Positions 16,274-26,174 of a DNA stretch of 37,296 bases are shown here, piece by piece. Source of the stretch: Oceanobacillus sp. J11TS1 (GTDB lineage: Bacteria > Bacillota > Bacilli > Bacillales > Amphibacillaceae); NCBI RefSeq assembly GCF_018333215.1, contig NZ_BORO01000033.1, forward strand, positions 1-37,296, read 5' to 3'. A program made the position numbers and the translations under genes. Each line of letters begins with the position of its first letter. Position 1 is the first letter of the stretch. Under the pieces are notes generated by a model. The model saw only the letters and a program-made list of their open reading frames with translations, did not search any database and was not told the DNA's origin.

Positions 16274-18674
16274 TCTGATCACTCTCCTTCTTCGTTCTTA
16301 CTCGAATAAAGGTATATACACCAATGCCGGCGATTAAGAGGACAATGACCTCTAACATCGTATCGAAGGCACGGAAATCACCTAGAATCGCATTTACCAT
16401 ATTATTTCCTCCAGCAAGTTCATAAGAATTCTCATAGAAGCTGGAAATGGTCTCAAATGCTCTATTTCCTTGTACTCCTAACGCAACTGCTGTAAATACA
16501 ACGCCTACCCCGATGGAAATAAAAAGATTGATGTTTTTCGTTTTCTTGCGTGTATCTTCTTTATCCAATTCTGGCAAGAAATAATAGGCAACTAAGAACA
16601 ACACGGTTGTTACTGCTTCAATAATCATCTGTGTCAGTGCCAAATCCGGCGCACGGAATAAGACAAAAAGAATCGCAATACCGAACCCCAAAATACTATT
16701 TAACACAATGGCAGTCAGCCGTGATTTGGCAAATAAAACCGTGATTCCAGCTGCCATCATGGCAAGCACAATAAGCCACTCAAAATTTGAGATGGATGCA
16801 TTTTCTGGAAGCGTAAATTTATATGCCCCTGTGAAAATAAACGTACCGCCAATTCCTAAAATAAAGAAAGTAAAGATATAGACCATATAGTCACGTAAAT
16901 AACGCGTCATGTATTTATTTGTGATTAATGTAGATTTTTCTTCAATCTGATTCAACATAAACCCGTAAAATGTATTGATGGAACGTTTTTCTGGAAATAG
17001 ACTATATACACCTGCCCAATATTTCCTTGTTAAAAACAGTAGAACGCCGAACAAAATCACACCGATTGTCATAACTAATTCAGGTGTAAAACCATGCCAA
17101 GCATGAATATGTTGTCCAAGATCTGCGCCTTCAGCTGCAAATGTAGGGAATATTCCGCCCATTGCAGGAGTAATTAAATGCTTTCCAACCATATTTGGCA
17201 CGAAGAAAAACGCTATAACAAGCAACCCCAAAATAATTGGGGAAACCAGCATTCCCGGTTTTGGCTCATGTGCTGGGTGCTCCAGTTTTTCTTCTTTATA
17301 TGGTCCGAGGAATGTTTTTACTACAAATACAGTGGAGTAAACAAATGTAAAGACGCTTGCTACCCAAGCAATGACTGGAATTAAAATTCCCCATGACCCC
17401 AGACCAAAGAAACTAGCTTCTGAAATATCTAAGGTAGATATAAAGAACATTTCTTTACTCAGGAAACCATTAAACGGCGGTAATCCTGCCATAGACATAC
17501 TGCCGATTGTTGCAACAGTGAAAGTAACCGGCATTAGGGTAATTAAACCACCTAATCTGCGGATGTCCCTTGTCCCCACACTATGGTCGACAATACCAAC
17601 AATCATAAACAGCGCACCCTTGAAAGTAGAGTGGTTAACTAAATGGAATAACGCGGCAAATGTTGACCCTGTATAGATAACAGATTCTGTTGAATACCCC
17701 AAATAAAGGGCAGCAGATCCCATGCCAAACATACTCATAATCATTCCAAGCTGACTGATTGTTGAATATGCCAGCAATGCTTTTAAATCGGTTTGACGAA
17801 CAGCATTAAAAGAACCCCAAAACAGTGTGAAGATCCCCACACCAGTGACCGCCCAAAACCAGACAGCTTCTCCACCAAAAACGGGTGTAAATCGAGCCAC
17901 CAAATAAATGCCTGCTTTGACCATCGTGGCAGAGTGAAGATAAGCACTAACTGGCGTTGGGGCTTCCATGGCATCCGGAAGCCAGATATGAAACGGAAAT
18001 TGTGCTGACTTGGTAAACGCACCAAGCAAGACAAGCAGCATCGCTGGTATAAATAAAACATGCTCATTAATTGTTCCAACATCGGCAATAACTTCACGGA
18101 TACTCCATGTATTTGCCATGGAACCAACCATGATAAAACCAACCAACATGGAAATACCGCCTGAAACAGTAATGATTAATGACTTTTTCGCCCCTTCTCT
18201 GGAACGCTTTCGCTGGTACCAAAACGCAATTAATAAGAAGGAAGAAATACTTGTTAACTCCCAAAACACATACAAGACAAGCATGTTATCTGCCATCACA
18301 ACACCTAACATTGCTCCCATAAACAGCATAAGATATGTATAAAACGAACCTAATGCTTCTCTGGATGACAGGTAATAGATGGAATAAAGAATAACAAGGG
18401 CTCCCACACCAGAAATTAATAAAGCCAATGTAAGACTAAGACCATCTAAATAAGCGGTTAAATTTATCCCATAACTTGGTATCCAATTCATCGTCTGTAC
18501 AATAACGTCGCCGCTTGATATGGTCGGAATAAGGGAAGCAAGATAAAGGAACAAAGCTGTTGGAACTAATATAGCAAACCAGCCTACATGGATGTTTTTT
18601 ACATATTTATATAAGAAGGGTATAATTGCAGCAGCAAAAAACGGAATAAAAATAGCTAATACTATAGTCGACAA
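16260..18674 (-). CDS. mrpA: Mrp Na+/H+ antiporter subunit A
   Basis: The largest subunit, 804 residues and about 20 membrane helices. The N-terminal two-thirds is a NuoL-like proton channel with E139 (FWELTSISSF), K222 (AFTKSAQFPFHIWLPDAM), H247 and K253 (LHSATMVKAG). The C-terminal part carries the MrpA-specific RAPDLALTQMIIEAVTTVLF segment and an MrpB-like module (DFRAFDTMLE). The start is a TTG preceded by AGGAGG at 7 bases. First gene of mrpABCDEFG, whose complex exchanges cytoplasmic Na+ for external H+ and underlies salt and alkali tolerance. Confidence 0.97.
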   Translation of the reverse strand: MSTIVLAIFIPFFAAAIIPFLYKYVKNIHVGWFAILVPTALFLYLASLIPTISSGDVIVQTMNWIPSYGINLTAYLDGLSLTLALLISGVGALVILYSIYYLSSREALGSFYTYLMLFMGAMLGVVMADNMLVLYVFWELTSISSFLLIAFWYQRKRSREGAKKSLIITVSGGISMLVGFIMVGSMANTWSIREVIADVGTINEHVLFIPAMLLVLLGAFTKSAQFPFHIWLPDAMEAPTPVSAYLHSATMVKAGIYLVARFTPVFGGEAVWFWAVTGVGIFTLFWGSFNAVRQTDLKALLAYSTISQLGMIMSMFGMGSAALYLGYSTESVIYTGSTFAALFHLVNHSTFKGALFMIVGIVDHSVGTRDIRRLGGLITLMPVTFTVATIGSMSMAGLPPFNGFLSKEMFFISTLDISEASFFGLGSWGILIPVIAWVASVFTFVYSTVFVVKTFLGPYKEEKLEHPAHEPKPGMLVSPIILGLLVIAFFFVPNMVGKHLITPAMGGIFPTFAAEGADLGQHIHAWHGFTPELVMTIGVILFGVLLFLTRKYWAGVYSLFPEKRSINTFYGFMLNQIEEKSTLITNKYMTRYLRDYMVYIFTFFILGIGGTFIFTGAYKFTLPENASISNFEWLIVLAMMAAGITVLFAKSRLTAIVLNSILGFGIAILFVLFRAPDLALTQMIIEAVTTVLFLVAYYFLPELDKEDTRKKTKNINLFISIGVGVVFTAVALGVQGNRAFETISSFYENSYELAGGNNMVNAILGDFRAFDTMLEVIVLLIAGIGVYTFIRVRTKKESDQIEDK

Positions 18675-19763
18675 ACAAGAACCTCCTATCGTTGATTTTC
18701 TTCGTTGAGTTGGTGATTATGTTCATTAAACGCGCATTCCGGTTTTTTCTTATACCCAGCACGTTTAGTTTACTACGTTCTCATGCTATTTGGAGCTCGC
18801 AGATCCACATCCCTCTAAAAATGGCTGAAAGTTTACATTTTCTTATCCTCCAAAAAAAAGGGCGCACATATTCTATCCAAATAAGTATTTTATTTATTAA
18901 CTACCCTTTATGACAAAGTAGGAAACGAAAGAGACAATTATAATGGTTATTTTGCCCGCAAAATGCTAATCTAATGATAGAAAAGCACATTGTTTATAAA
19001 AGCATAGATAGACATCTAACTTATGCCTTTGTCATCATAACGAAGCTATGTAAGAAGAAGGACTTTTTAGCATAGTAAGATAACTGAATATGAATAAAAA
19101 GCAGTTAAGTGGTTTAACCTTTGCTTGATGACATTTGAATCTTCCAAGCAAATTTATTAAAAGGGATATACGCATTTTGATAAAACGTGGTAAAAAATAA
19201 CAAGCCTTTCCTGTAGTGAAAAACCAAGGCATGATGAGGTGTTAAAATGGTTGTTCAAAAAGTCAGACAAAAACAACGCGACGTTGCCATCTTATCCATC
19301 CAAGTTTTATAAACCTTATTGAAACATGCATTTTAAACATAGATTCTTCATAATCACACAAGGTAATTATACAAGAAATAATTTGTATTTGCATGTATGA
19401 CGGTGTGGTAGGCTTGATAAAATACGGCGCAGATACATTTTGTAAAAGTATTATATATTGCTAATGAACATGGAGAAATACAGATAAATTTACGGGTTTA
19501 TCCGCTGCCACGTGTTTAACAACAGTCTTTTATGCTGCTTCATATAGTTTTTTTCGTCTAGTACTATACGAATCTTGAAATACATGTTAAAATGATACGG
19601 TTTAAAGGATAAGACTATCTGAAAAAACATTTATATGAAGGTTTATCCCTCCTATACTAGGTGATATTAATAAAACAATTCGGTTCCTAATTGGACTAAA
19701 TATAGATCTTTTAAAATGGAAGTAAATAGGGAATGACTATGAACGAAAGGTGCGGTAGATACG
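18675..19763. other. 1.1-kb divergent intergenic region with no convincing gene
   Basis: The region separates the divergent mrp operon and the universal-stress-type gene, so it must hold both promoters. No good sigma-A -35/-10 pair stands out for mrp. A short palindrome ATTTTGC/GCAAAAT lies at 18949-18964. One tiny open frame with a ribosome site is listed separately. The rest is AT-rich with scattered stops in every frame and may be decayed coding sequence. Confidence 0.5.
19247..19312 (+). CDS. Possible 21-residue small protein
   Basis: ATG at 19247 follows GAGGTG by 7 bases and opens a 21-codon frame encoding a basic peptide (begins MVVQKVRQKQRDVAILSIQV). There is no terminator nearby and no recognised relative. 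It may be chance or the start of a decayed gene. Confidence 0.2.
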   Translation: MVVQKVRQKQRDVAILSIQVL

Positions 19764-20453
19764 ATGAAAAAAATTAGAGGTCGCATGGACGAAAGTATTT
19801 TAGTATGTGTTTATTATGGTCCTAATGGAGAACGCCTTATCCGCCGAGGCCATAAACTGGCACAAATCATGGATTGCCCATTGTACGTGTTAACCGTAGA
19901 TGCCCTTCCTTATGATGAATTTGACGCAGAAAAATCCGGTTTTGTCGAACATTGGAAGGAATTATGTGAAGAATTAGATGTAGAAGAATTTATTATTCGC
20001 GATAATGAAAAACGATCTGTAAGAGCAATTAAAGAAGTAGCACATACTTACAACATTACCCAAATTATTATCGGCCAAAGTGCACAGAATCGTTGGGAAG
20101 AGATTACGAAAGGATCTTTTGTCAACGTGCTGTTGCGTGAAATTTCCTTTATCGACCTTCACATTGTTTCCGTTGATCGTACCTTAAAAAGCACGGATGA
20201 CACAATTTATGAAAAAGGCGTACGCGCATTTCTTCAAAAAGACGGTGAATCAGGAAATTATCATCTAAGCTTTACTCGTTCCAAGCATAATTTGTATGAA
20301 GGCATTTTCTACAAAGAAATTGGAACAGATTTCAACAACGGCGTATTTAAATTCATTAATAACAAAGGAAAAACATGCCAGGTTCATATTACAGAAAATA
20401 TATGTACAGGTGAATTAAAAGATCCACCTAATATTCATAAATCCATTCATTAA
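19764..20453 (+). CDS. KdpD-type universal stress domain protein
   Basis: A 229-residue soluble protein. Residues 10-140 match the universal-stress domain found in the sensor kinase KdpD: the opening ESILVCVYYGPNGERLIRRG and the nucleotide-binding IIIGQSAQNRWEEITKGS (G-x12-GS spacing) are both there. No kinase, membrane or KdpD N-terminal domain follows. The last 85 residues (from about TLKSTDD) form an extra domain that I do not recognise. Free-standing versions of this domain may bind nucleotides and signal ion or osmotic stress; lying divergently from the mrp Na+/H+ antiporter is suggestive, but regulation of mrp is only inference. An in-frame ATG seven codons later is an alternative start. 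Confidence 0.72.
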   Translation: MKKIRGRMDESILVCVYYGPNGERLIRRGHKLAQIMDCPLYVLTVDALPYDEFDAEKSGFVEHWKELCEELDVEEFIIRDNEKRSVRAIKEVAHTYNITQIIIGQSAQNRWEEITKGSFVNVLLREISFIDLHIVSVDRTLKSTDDTIYEKGVRAFLQKDGESGNYHLSFTRSKHNLYEGIFYKEIGTDFNNGVFKFINNKGKTCQVHITENICTGELKDPPNIHKSIH

Positions 20454-20456
20454 AAT

Positions 20457-20540
20457 AGACTCCTTGTGACGGCGCCCCTCGAAAGTTTGGTTTTGCATGC
20501 TGACTTTCGGGGAGCACCACGGATCAAAGAGTCTTTTTTA
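20457..20540 (+). terminator. Large branched terminator hairpin after the stress-protein gene
   Basis: AGACTC (20457-20462) pairs with GAGTCT (20529-20534), followed by a T run. Inside is a second stem, CCCC..GAAAGT (20475-20486) with ACTTTCGGGG (20503-20512), interrupted by a 2-base bulge. It is larger than needed for simple termination. Confidence 0.65.
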
Positions 20541-20582
20541 TTAGATTACGGAAACATTTGCCCAGTCCTTAAACAAATGCTC

Positions 20583-21386
20583 CTATTCTTCATTCCATCC
20601 CTGATACATATCTGGTACTCTACTTTTAAATACAGGAACTTCCTTACGTATGCGCTCCACATTTGATAGAGCAATGCGCTCCACAAGCGTTTCCTCTTGT
20701 TCTTGTGCTCCTTCTTTGACAATCGTTCCCCAAGGGTCAACAACGAAAGAGGCTCCGCAAAACGTAACATCATCATAATTCCCTACTCGATTACATGAAA
20801 TGATATAGCACTGATTCTCAATCGCCCGCGCCAACTGCAGCGCCTTCCAATGATCCTTACGAGCTGCTGGCCACTCTGCCACAATATAAATCACTTCTGC
20901 TCCAGCTACAGCTAATTGACGGGCTAATTCAGGAAAACGAAGGTCATAACAAATAAGCAGTCCCATTTTGATACCATCCAATTCAAATATACGGGCTTGT
21001 TTTCGCCCACCAGCTAAGTAAGCTGGTTCATTCAACATGGGAACAAGATGGATTTTATCATACGTATAGACCTCTTCCCCGTCTTTGTTAACGACCAGTG
21101 CAGTATTATAAATTTCCCCATCCACTTTATTGGCAAATGATCCACCAATGATATGCACGTGATGCTTTTTAGCCAATTCTTTCAAGAACGCCCTTGTCGG
21201 TTCCCCGTCCCTATCTGCTAAACCATCTAATTGGCCTAGCGTATAGGCTGTTGTCCACATTTCTGGGAGAACAACAATATTGGGCTGTTCTTTTTCTGCC
21301 TGTACTTCTAACCACTCTTGCACGCGCCTTCGATTACCAACCGGATCTCCCGGGATGATATCCATTTGATAAATAGCATGCTTCAT
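20583..21386 (-). CDS. Carbon-nitrogen hydrolase (omega-amidase/MtnU-like)
   Basis: A 267-residue nitrilase-superfamily enzyme with the full Glu-Lys-Cys triad: Glu in LPEMWTT (about residue 42), Lys in YDKIHLVPM (about 111) and Cys in LLICYDLRFPE (about 147). The closest recalled relative is B. subtilis MtnU, in the omega-amidase group that hydrolyses alpha-keto acid amides made by transaminases. No other methionine-salvage gene is adjacent, so substrate assignment stays open. GGAGGGGG precedes the ATG. It is divergent from the NUDIX gene. Confidence 0.86.
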   Translation of the reverse strand: MKHAIYQMDIIPGDPVGNRRRVQEWLEVQAEKEQPNIVVLPEMWTTAYTLGQLDGLADRDGEPTRAFLKELAKKHHVHIIGGSFANKVDGEIYNTALVVNKDGEEVYTYDKIHLVPMLNEPAYLAGGRKQARIFELDGIKMGLLICYDLRFPELARQLAVAGAEVIYIVAEWPAARKDHWKALQLARAIENQCYIISCNRVGNYDDVTFCGASFVVDPWGTIVKEGAQEQEETLVERIALSNVERIRKEVPVFKSRVPDMYQGWNEE

Positions 21387-21447
21387 CTAAGTACCCCCTC
21401 CTCTGTTTCATTCTTATTCTATCAGAAGTCTTGCCCCTGATATTATC

Positions 21448-21464
21448 ATGGTGCGAAACACCAT
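21448..21464. promoter_or_regulatory. Palindrome between divergent genes
   Basis: ATGGTG-CGAAA-CACCAT, perfect 6-bp arms, in the 194-bp gap between the amidase-like and NUDIX genes. Possible operator; no regulator is encoded nearby. Confidence 0.3.
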
Positions 21465-21580
21465 AAATTTCAATTCTTACACATAATTATACGTTTTAAA
21501 CACTATACATGACAGTAATTCGAAAGCATACTAGAATGGAAATATAATTTGGTTAAATTGATTCGGAAGGAGGCTACAGT

Positions 21581-22210
21581 ATGCAGATAGAAAATATTCT
21601 AAACAAATTAAAAGATCGCACACCTGCATTAATGGGACATCAACATTTTAAGCAATCTGCGGTGCTAATTCCTTTGGTTGAAATAAATGGAGAGACTCAT
21701 ATACTGTTTGAAGTTCGGTCCAAGAAACTAAGAAGTCAGCCCGGAGATATTTGTTTTCCTGGCGGGCGTATGGACCCGGAGGATAAAAGCCCAGCTCATA
21801 CTGCTATCAGAGAAACGATGGAAGAACTAGGTATTATGGAACAAGATTTATCTAAACCAATTCCGCTCGATTATATTGTGAATGATTCAGGAAGAATTAT
21901 TTACCCGTTTATCGGTAAACTTAAAAATACGGAAAACCTCTCTCCCAATGCCGATGAAGTGGATCATATTTTCACCGTTCCGCTCTCCTTCTTTTTAGAA
22001 AACGCACCTGAGAAATACAAGGTACATCTAGAGATACAGCCAGAGGACAACTTCCCTTACCACCTCATTGTCGGCGGAGAGGACTATGAGTGGCGTATAA
22101 GGTCCGCGGAGGAACTTTTCTATCGATATGATGATAAAACAATCTGGGGACTTACCGCGAAGATTCTAACCCACTTTATAAGCTTAATAGAAAGCCAAAG
22201 AGACCGTTAA
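21581..22210 (+). CDS. NUDIX hydrolase, coenzyme A pyrophosphatase type
   Basis: A 209-residue protein. The CoA-pyrophosphatase motif LRSQPGDICFPGGRMD leads straight into a NUDIX box (GGRMDPEDKSPAHTAIRETM, continuing EELG). The catalytic glutamates of RETMEELG, which bind the metal ions, are present. Members cleave coenzyme A or its oxidised or acylated forms to 3',5'-ADP and phosphopantetheine. AAGGAGG sits 7 bases before the ATG. It converges with the helicase gene on a shared terminator. Confidence 0.9.
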   Translation: MQIENILNKLKDRTPALMGHQHFKQSAVLIPLVEINGETHILFEVRSKKLRSQPGDICFPGGRMDPEDKSPAHTAIRETMEELGIMEQDLSKPIPLDYIVNDSGRIIYPFIGKLKNTENLSPNADEVDHIFTVPLSFFLENAPEKYKVHLEIQPEDNFPYHLIVGGEDYEWRIRSAEELFYRYDDKTIWGLTAKILTHFISLIESQRDR

Positions 22211-22300
22211 TACATGTCAGAACGTAACAACGGTCCTTTTAAAAACTTAATCTAGGAACACATAGATTATACTTCTTCTCTTGGATAAAACCCCAAGCTA

Positions 22301-22342
22301 AAAAAGCGCTATTCAGCTGCAACAAACTGAATAGCGCTTTTT
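22301..22342. terminator. Bidirectional terminator, NUDIX gene and helicase
   Basis: A perfect 16-bp stem AAAAAGCGCTATTCAG / CTGAATAGCGCTTTTT with a 10-base loop and T/A runs on both sides. Confidence 0.93.
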
Positions 22343-22353
22343 GTCTTTATTAC

Positions 22354-24222
22354 TTATCCTTTTTTCCAAATATGAACGATTCCTTTATCATGCTCTGTTC
22401 GAATTAAGCGGCCAATTCCTTGTTTTAAACGAAGCTGCATATAAGGCAAATCAATTTCTTCATATGGATTTTCCGCATGTTTCCGTTTTGCTTTGAAAAC
22501 TGGATCATCCGGCGGATACGGTAAAGAAGCAATAATTACCTGAGTTAATGCTTCACCTGGTATATCCAACCCTTCCCATAAATGATGGGCACACAGTGTA
22601 GAAGACTTATTAAAATGAAACGCGCGAACAGTTTCGCTAATTTCTTTATCTCCCTCAAATAATAAATCAAAGGTCCATTCTTTCGCTTCCGCCCATTTTC
22701 GGAATGCCTGCATTTCCTCTTTTGAACGGAATAGCACAAGGCTATGACCTTTATTATCCTGAAGCTGTTTAGCAATTCCCTGATATTTTTCCGCTTCATC
22801 CGCATAATGATGTTCATTTATTGTACGGACTTCCTCATAATTAAATGGAGAAGCAACAGAAAAGGAATCATAGGAATCCACGCCTAAGCTTTTTGCCAGG
22901 TAGGAGAAATCGCCATTTTGAGACAGTGTTGCGGAAGAAAAAATAAAGGGAATATTTTTTTGAAATACTTCTTCCCGAAGAACTTCTTCAACAAGTCTCG
23001 GCATGATGACTAAACTGCTCTCATCGCCATCTTCCTCTAACCAGTAAACTCCTTTGTCATCCTTTAAGAAAATGGATAAACCATACGTGAAAAATTCCAA
23101 GTATTCTTCAATTATTTTTGTATGATACGCATCCATCGTAAATAGCTCTGCATCAAAAACAAGCTGTTCCAATAATTCTTGGACCATCTTCTCTAATTTT
23201 TCAGCCATCGCTACCATTTTTGTATTTCTAGGAATTTCTAATCGATTCGAACCTTCTACACGAACAGCGATCTCCGAAATAAGGTCGAACCACTCATCAT
23301 GAAGCTCCATAATATCTTCAGCTAACTGTAAAGACTCTTCCCGAACATCCTGACCTTGATAGCCCGTCAGGACACTGGTAATATTTTGGTAGTTAAAGCG
23401 ATAGGTCAGCCCTTTTTGCGCAGCAAACTCTAACAAATGCCCTTCATCAAAGACAACTGCACTTGCTTCTGGAAGTAATGGCAGCTGTCCTTCCCGTATT
23501 CGTGATTCTTTCGTCCAAATATGCTCCATATAAAAGTCATGTGAACAGATGATTAAATCCTCTGCATGTCGGTAGTAATCCCGATGTAAAGTTTGGGCAC
23601 TGCGATGTCTAAAATCACATGTCGCACACTGCTTCAATGGATCCCAGCCAATTTGTTCCCATTGCTGATCGGAAAGCCATGGGTAGTCCTTACGATCTCC
23701 GTAAGGGTAAAAAGATTGCATGGAAATACCCTGATCAAATACAAAATCCGGCACAGAATCATATACATCCAGAATTTCTTCATCCTCCGTATATTCAGAC
23801 AATGGATCTAATTTTTTCATGCACAAGTAATTTTCACGCGCTTTCGCCAAGCGAACATCGACTTCTAACCCCAGTGCTTTTTCAAGCTTATCAATATCTC
23901 CGCCTTCTTTGACAAGCTGTTCAATTAAAGTTTCATCTGCACAAGAGATAATGACAGGTTTCCGCTGATAACGAGCATAACAAATTGCGTATAGGAGATA
24001 GACAATTGTTTTTCCTGTTCCAACACCTGCTTCTGCAAAGATCGTCTTTTTATGTTTAAACGCCTGTTCCAGCTGAAATGCCATATAAATCTGTTCATCG
24101 CGGAGCTCAAACCCTTGTTCCGGTAAAATATCATAAAAAACATCGCCGATATAATCTCCTAAGCGATCAAAAAATTGCTCATTTTTTGCTACTGTAAATG
24201 GGATTGATTTCATTCCTGCCAT
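22354..24222 (-). CDS. YpvA/DinG-type iron-sulfur DNA helicase
   Basis: A 622-residue superfamily-2 helicase of the Rad3/XPD/DinG group. Visible motifs: Walker A AEAGVGTGKT (about 63-72), DEGH box, motif III-like FIFSSATLSQ, and motif VI QGIGRLIRT near the C-terminus. Four cysteines between motifs Ia and II (YLCMKK, QCATCDF, IICSHDF) fit the [4Fe-4S] cluster. Such enzymes unwind damaged or structured DNA. The ATG at 24222 (AAGGAG, 6 bases) is chosen over the upstream TTG. The protein ends ten residues or so after motif VI (VHIWKKG), which is short, but the terminator follows at once, so this is probably the native end. Confidence 0.88.
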   Translation of the reverse strand: MAGMKSIPFTVAKNEQFFDRLGDYIGDVFYDILPEQGFELRDEQIYMAFQLEQAFKHKKTIFAEAGVGTGKTIVYLLYAICYARYQRKPVIISCADETLIEQLVKEGGDIDKLEKALGLEVDVRLAKARENYLCMKKLDPLSEYTEDEEILDVYDSVPDFVFDQGISMQSFYPYGDRKDYPWLSDQQWEQIGWDPLKQCATCDFRHRSAQTLHRDYYRHAEDLIICSHDFYMEHIWTKESRIREGQLPLLPEASAVVFDEGHLLEFAAQKGLTYRFNYQNITSVLTGYQGQDVREESLQLAEDIMELHDEWFDLISEIAVRVEGSNRLEIPRNTKMVAMAEKLEKMVQELLEQLVFDAELFTMDAYHTKIIEEYLEFFTYGLSIFLKDDKGVYWLEEDGDESSLVIMPRLVEEVLREEVFQKNIPFIFSSATLSQNGDFSYLAKSLGVDSYDSFSVASPFNYEEVRTINEHHYADEAEKYQGIAKQLQDNKGHSLVLFRSKEEMQAFRKWAEAKEWTFDLLFEGDKEISETVRAFHFNKSSTLCAHHLWEGLDIPGEALTQVIIASLPYPPDDPVFKAKRKHAENPYEEIDLPYMQLRLKQGIGRLIRTEHDKGIVHIWKKG

Positions 24223-24409
24223 AAGCAACTCCTTTTCTATGGTACATCTATAAGAAATAATCTTATTTAACCTCGTTAACCAAAAAGCACCCTTAATCGT
24301 ACCATTATTTCTAAAACTCTAGCAAGCTATTCACTATTTTATATATTTTTTGCTGTTTTCCGCATAGATGATGAATGATGGCCGCGTGGACACGTTGGTT
24401 TTATAACTA

Positions 24410-24446
24410 AAAAGTGGCGCATATCCGAACGAAATGCGCCACTTTT
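24410..24446 (-). terminator. Terminator of glpT
   Basis: AAAAGTGGCGCAT (24410-24422) pairs perfectly with ATGCGCCACTTTT (24434-24446); T-rich tails on both sides. Confidence 0.88.
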
Positions 24447-24481
24447 TTCTATAGTCTAAACGAGAATTATTTTTCTAATTA

Positions 24482-25834
24482 TTAGTGCTTCACAACTTCT
24501 TGTCCGCGTACGTTCCAAGTTAGAGCGAAAACGAACATTGCTAGGACACAAGAAACAATTAATAATACAAAGCTTCCTCCCCAGCTAAAGTGATCAATAA
24601 CATACCCCATAATAATGTTGGCTGTTACTGCTCCACCAAGGTAACCAAATAATCCAGTTAATCCTGCTGCCGTTCCAGCTGCTTTTTTAGGTACTAAATC
24701 TAGTGCCTGTAATCCAATCAGCATAACCGGTCCATAAATTAAGAAACCAATTGCAATCAATGCTGCATTATCAATCATTGGATTTCCAGCTGGGTTTAAC
24801 CAGTACACAAGAACAGCAATTAGTACACCGAACATAAAGACCACACCAGCTGGTCCGCGGCGGCCTTTAAACACTTTATCAGAAATCCATCCACATAGTA
24901 ATGTCCCTGGAATACCAGCCCACTCGTATAGGAAATAAGCGAAACTGGATTCGCTCATTTCGAATCCTTTTGACTCGCTCAAGTATGTTGGAGCCCAATC
25001 AAGTACACCATAACGTACAAAATAAACGAATATATTTGCAAAGGCAATTGCCCATACCCATTTATTATTTAAAACATATTTGAATAGAATTTCTTTTGTA
25101 GTCAATTCTGTTTCTAATGTTTCTTTATTGTTGGTCGGATAGTCATTACGATATTCTTCAATCGATGGCAATCCTTCCGACTGAGGTGTATCACGAATTA
25201 AGGCATATGCCACAACAGCAAGAACAAGTGCAACAAGACCTGGAAGAATAAATACGCCTTCATAGCCTACAAAGTAGCTTCCGGCAAAGATAGTCATTCC
25301 CAAGGTTGCAATCGGAGCCATCAATCCACCACCGACATTATGCGCAACATTCCATATCGATGTCTTCGTTCCACGTTCACTTACACTAAACCAGTGAACA
25401 AGTGTACGTCCAGATGGCGGCCATCCCATACCTTGAAACCATCCTAGTAAAAACATCATAACAAACATAATTGCAATAGAGGATGTAAAGAATGGAACAA
25501 ATCCCATTAATAAGCTGACAACAGCAGATAAGACTAGTCCACTTGTTAGGAAGACTCGTGGATTACTCCTGTCCGATACAGTTCCCATTATAAATTTACT
25601 AATTCCATATGCTAAGGATACAGCAGATAACGCAATCCCTAATTCTCCCTTAGAATACCCTTCTTCGATCAGTCCAGGCATTGCTAAAGAAAAGTTCTTA
25701 CGTAGCAAATAGTATGCTGCATAACCAATAAATATACCAATAAATACTTGTAAACGTAAACGTTTATAGTGCGAATCAATTTGATCTTCAGGCAGCCTCT
25801 CTTTTTCAGGAGCCGGCTTAAACATCTTTAACAA
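24482..25834 (-). CDS. glpT: Glycerol-3-phosphate transporter GlpT
   Basis: A major-facilitator antiporter with 12 membrane helices that exchanges glycerol-3-phosphate for phosphate. It matches B. subtilis GlpT nearly end to end: [20 protein letters not shown] (about 27-46), [20 protein letters not shown] and the C-terminal [20 protein letters not shown]. The open frame starts further upstream, but GGAGG lies 8 bases before a TTG at 25834, giving 450 residues, close to the family length; an ATG three codons later is possible. No glpQ, glpK or glpP is nearby. GlpT also imports fosfomycin in many bacteria. Confidence 0.95.
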   Translation of the reverse strand: MLKMFKPAPEKERLPEDQIDSHYKRLRLQVFIGIFIGYAAYYLLRKNFSLAMPGLIEEGYSKGELGIALSAVSLAYGISKFIMGTVSDRSNPRVFLTSGLVLSAVVSLLMGFVPFFTSSIAIMFVMMFLLGWFQGMGWPPSGRTLVHWFSVSERGTKTSIWNVAHNVGGGLMAPIATLGMTIFAGSYFVGYEGVFILPGLVALVLAVVAYALIRDTPQSEGLPSIEEYRNDYPTNNKETLETELTTKEILFKYVLNNKWVWAIAFANIFVYFVRYGVLDWAPTYLSESKGFEMSESSFAYFLYEWAGIPGTLLCGWISDKVFKGRRGPAGVVFMFGVLIAVLVYWLNPAGNPMIDNAALIAIGFLIYGPVMLIGLQALDLVPKKAAGTAAGLTGLFGYLGGAVTANIIMGYVIDHFSWGGSFVLLIVSCVLAMFVFALTWNVRGQEVVKH

Positions 25835-26174
25835 AATTGTTTCCTCCTCTATCTTATTTTTCTTCTGAACTTTGATAGTATACACTGATAGCTAGACAAA
25901 ATGAAGAGCAAAACAGATAATCAAACTATTGTTAATTGTTGAATATATTTCAATTTTCCTTCAGGTGGAGAGATAGGTAATCTTCTTCAAGACTAGCTTT
26001 TAGTGTTAAGTCAGAAAATGAGATTCATACTTCACTATAGCAAATCGATTTTTTTGAATAATCTATCCCCTTATCATTCGTAAACTACCATTACAATCTT
26101 AATGACATCGCCTTCATAATTTGTTACGCTAATAAGTAGAGTTAAAAATGTTCTCATGTTAAGGGGTGTACACA
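25835..26174. other. Divergent promoter region of glpT and yutJ
   Basis: A 340-bp gap with no open frame. It contains a palindrome TTGAA-TATAT-TTCAA (25939-25953) and, on the glpT side, TATACT at about 25880. I could not identify a consensus -35 pair, a catabolite-repression site or a GlpP antiterminator hairpin with confidence. Confidence 0.4.

Noticed and set aside
17783-18142. Long antisense frames within mrpA and other real genes
   Set aside because: They lie wholly inside well-supported genes in other frames and lack ribosome sites and family patterns.
22340-22380. Frameshifted or truncated 3' end of the helicase gene at its A-rich end
   Set aside because: The alternative frame gives no family-like sequence and the terminator begins about 10 bases after the stop, so the short C-terminus appears native.
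23241-23260. tRNA T-loop-like GGTTCGAATC on the minus strand
   Set aside because: It lies in frame inside the helicase gene and no acceptor or anticodon stem surrounds it.
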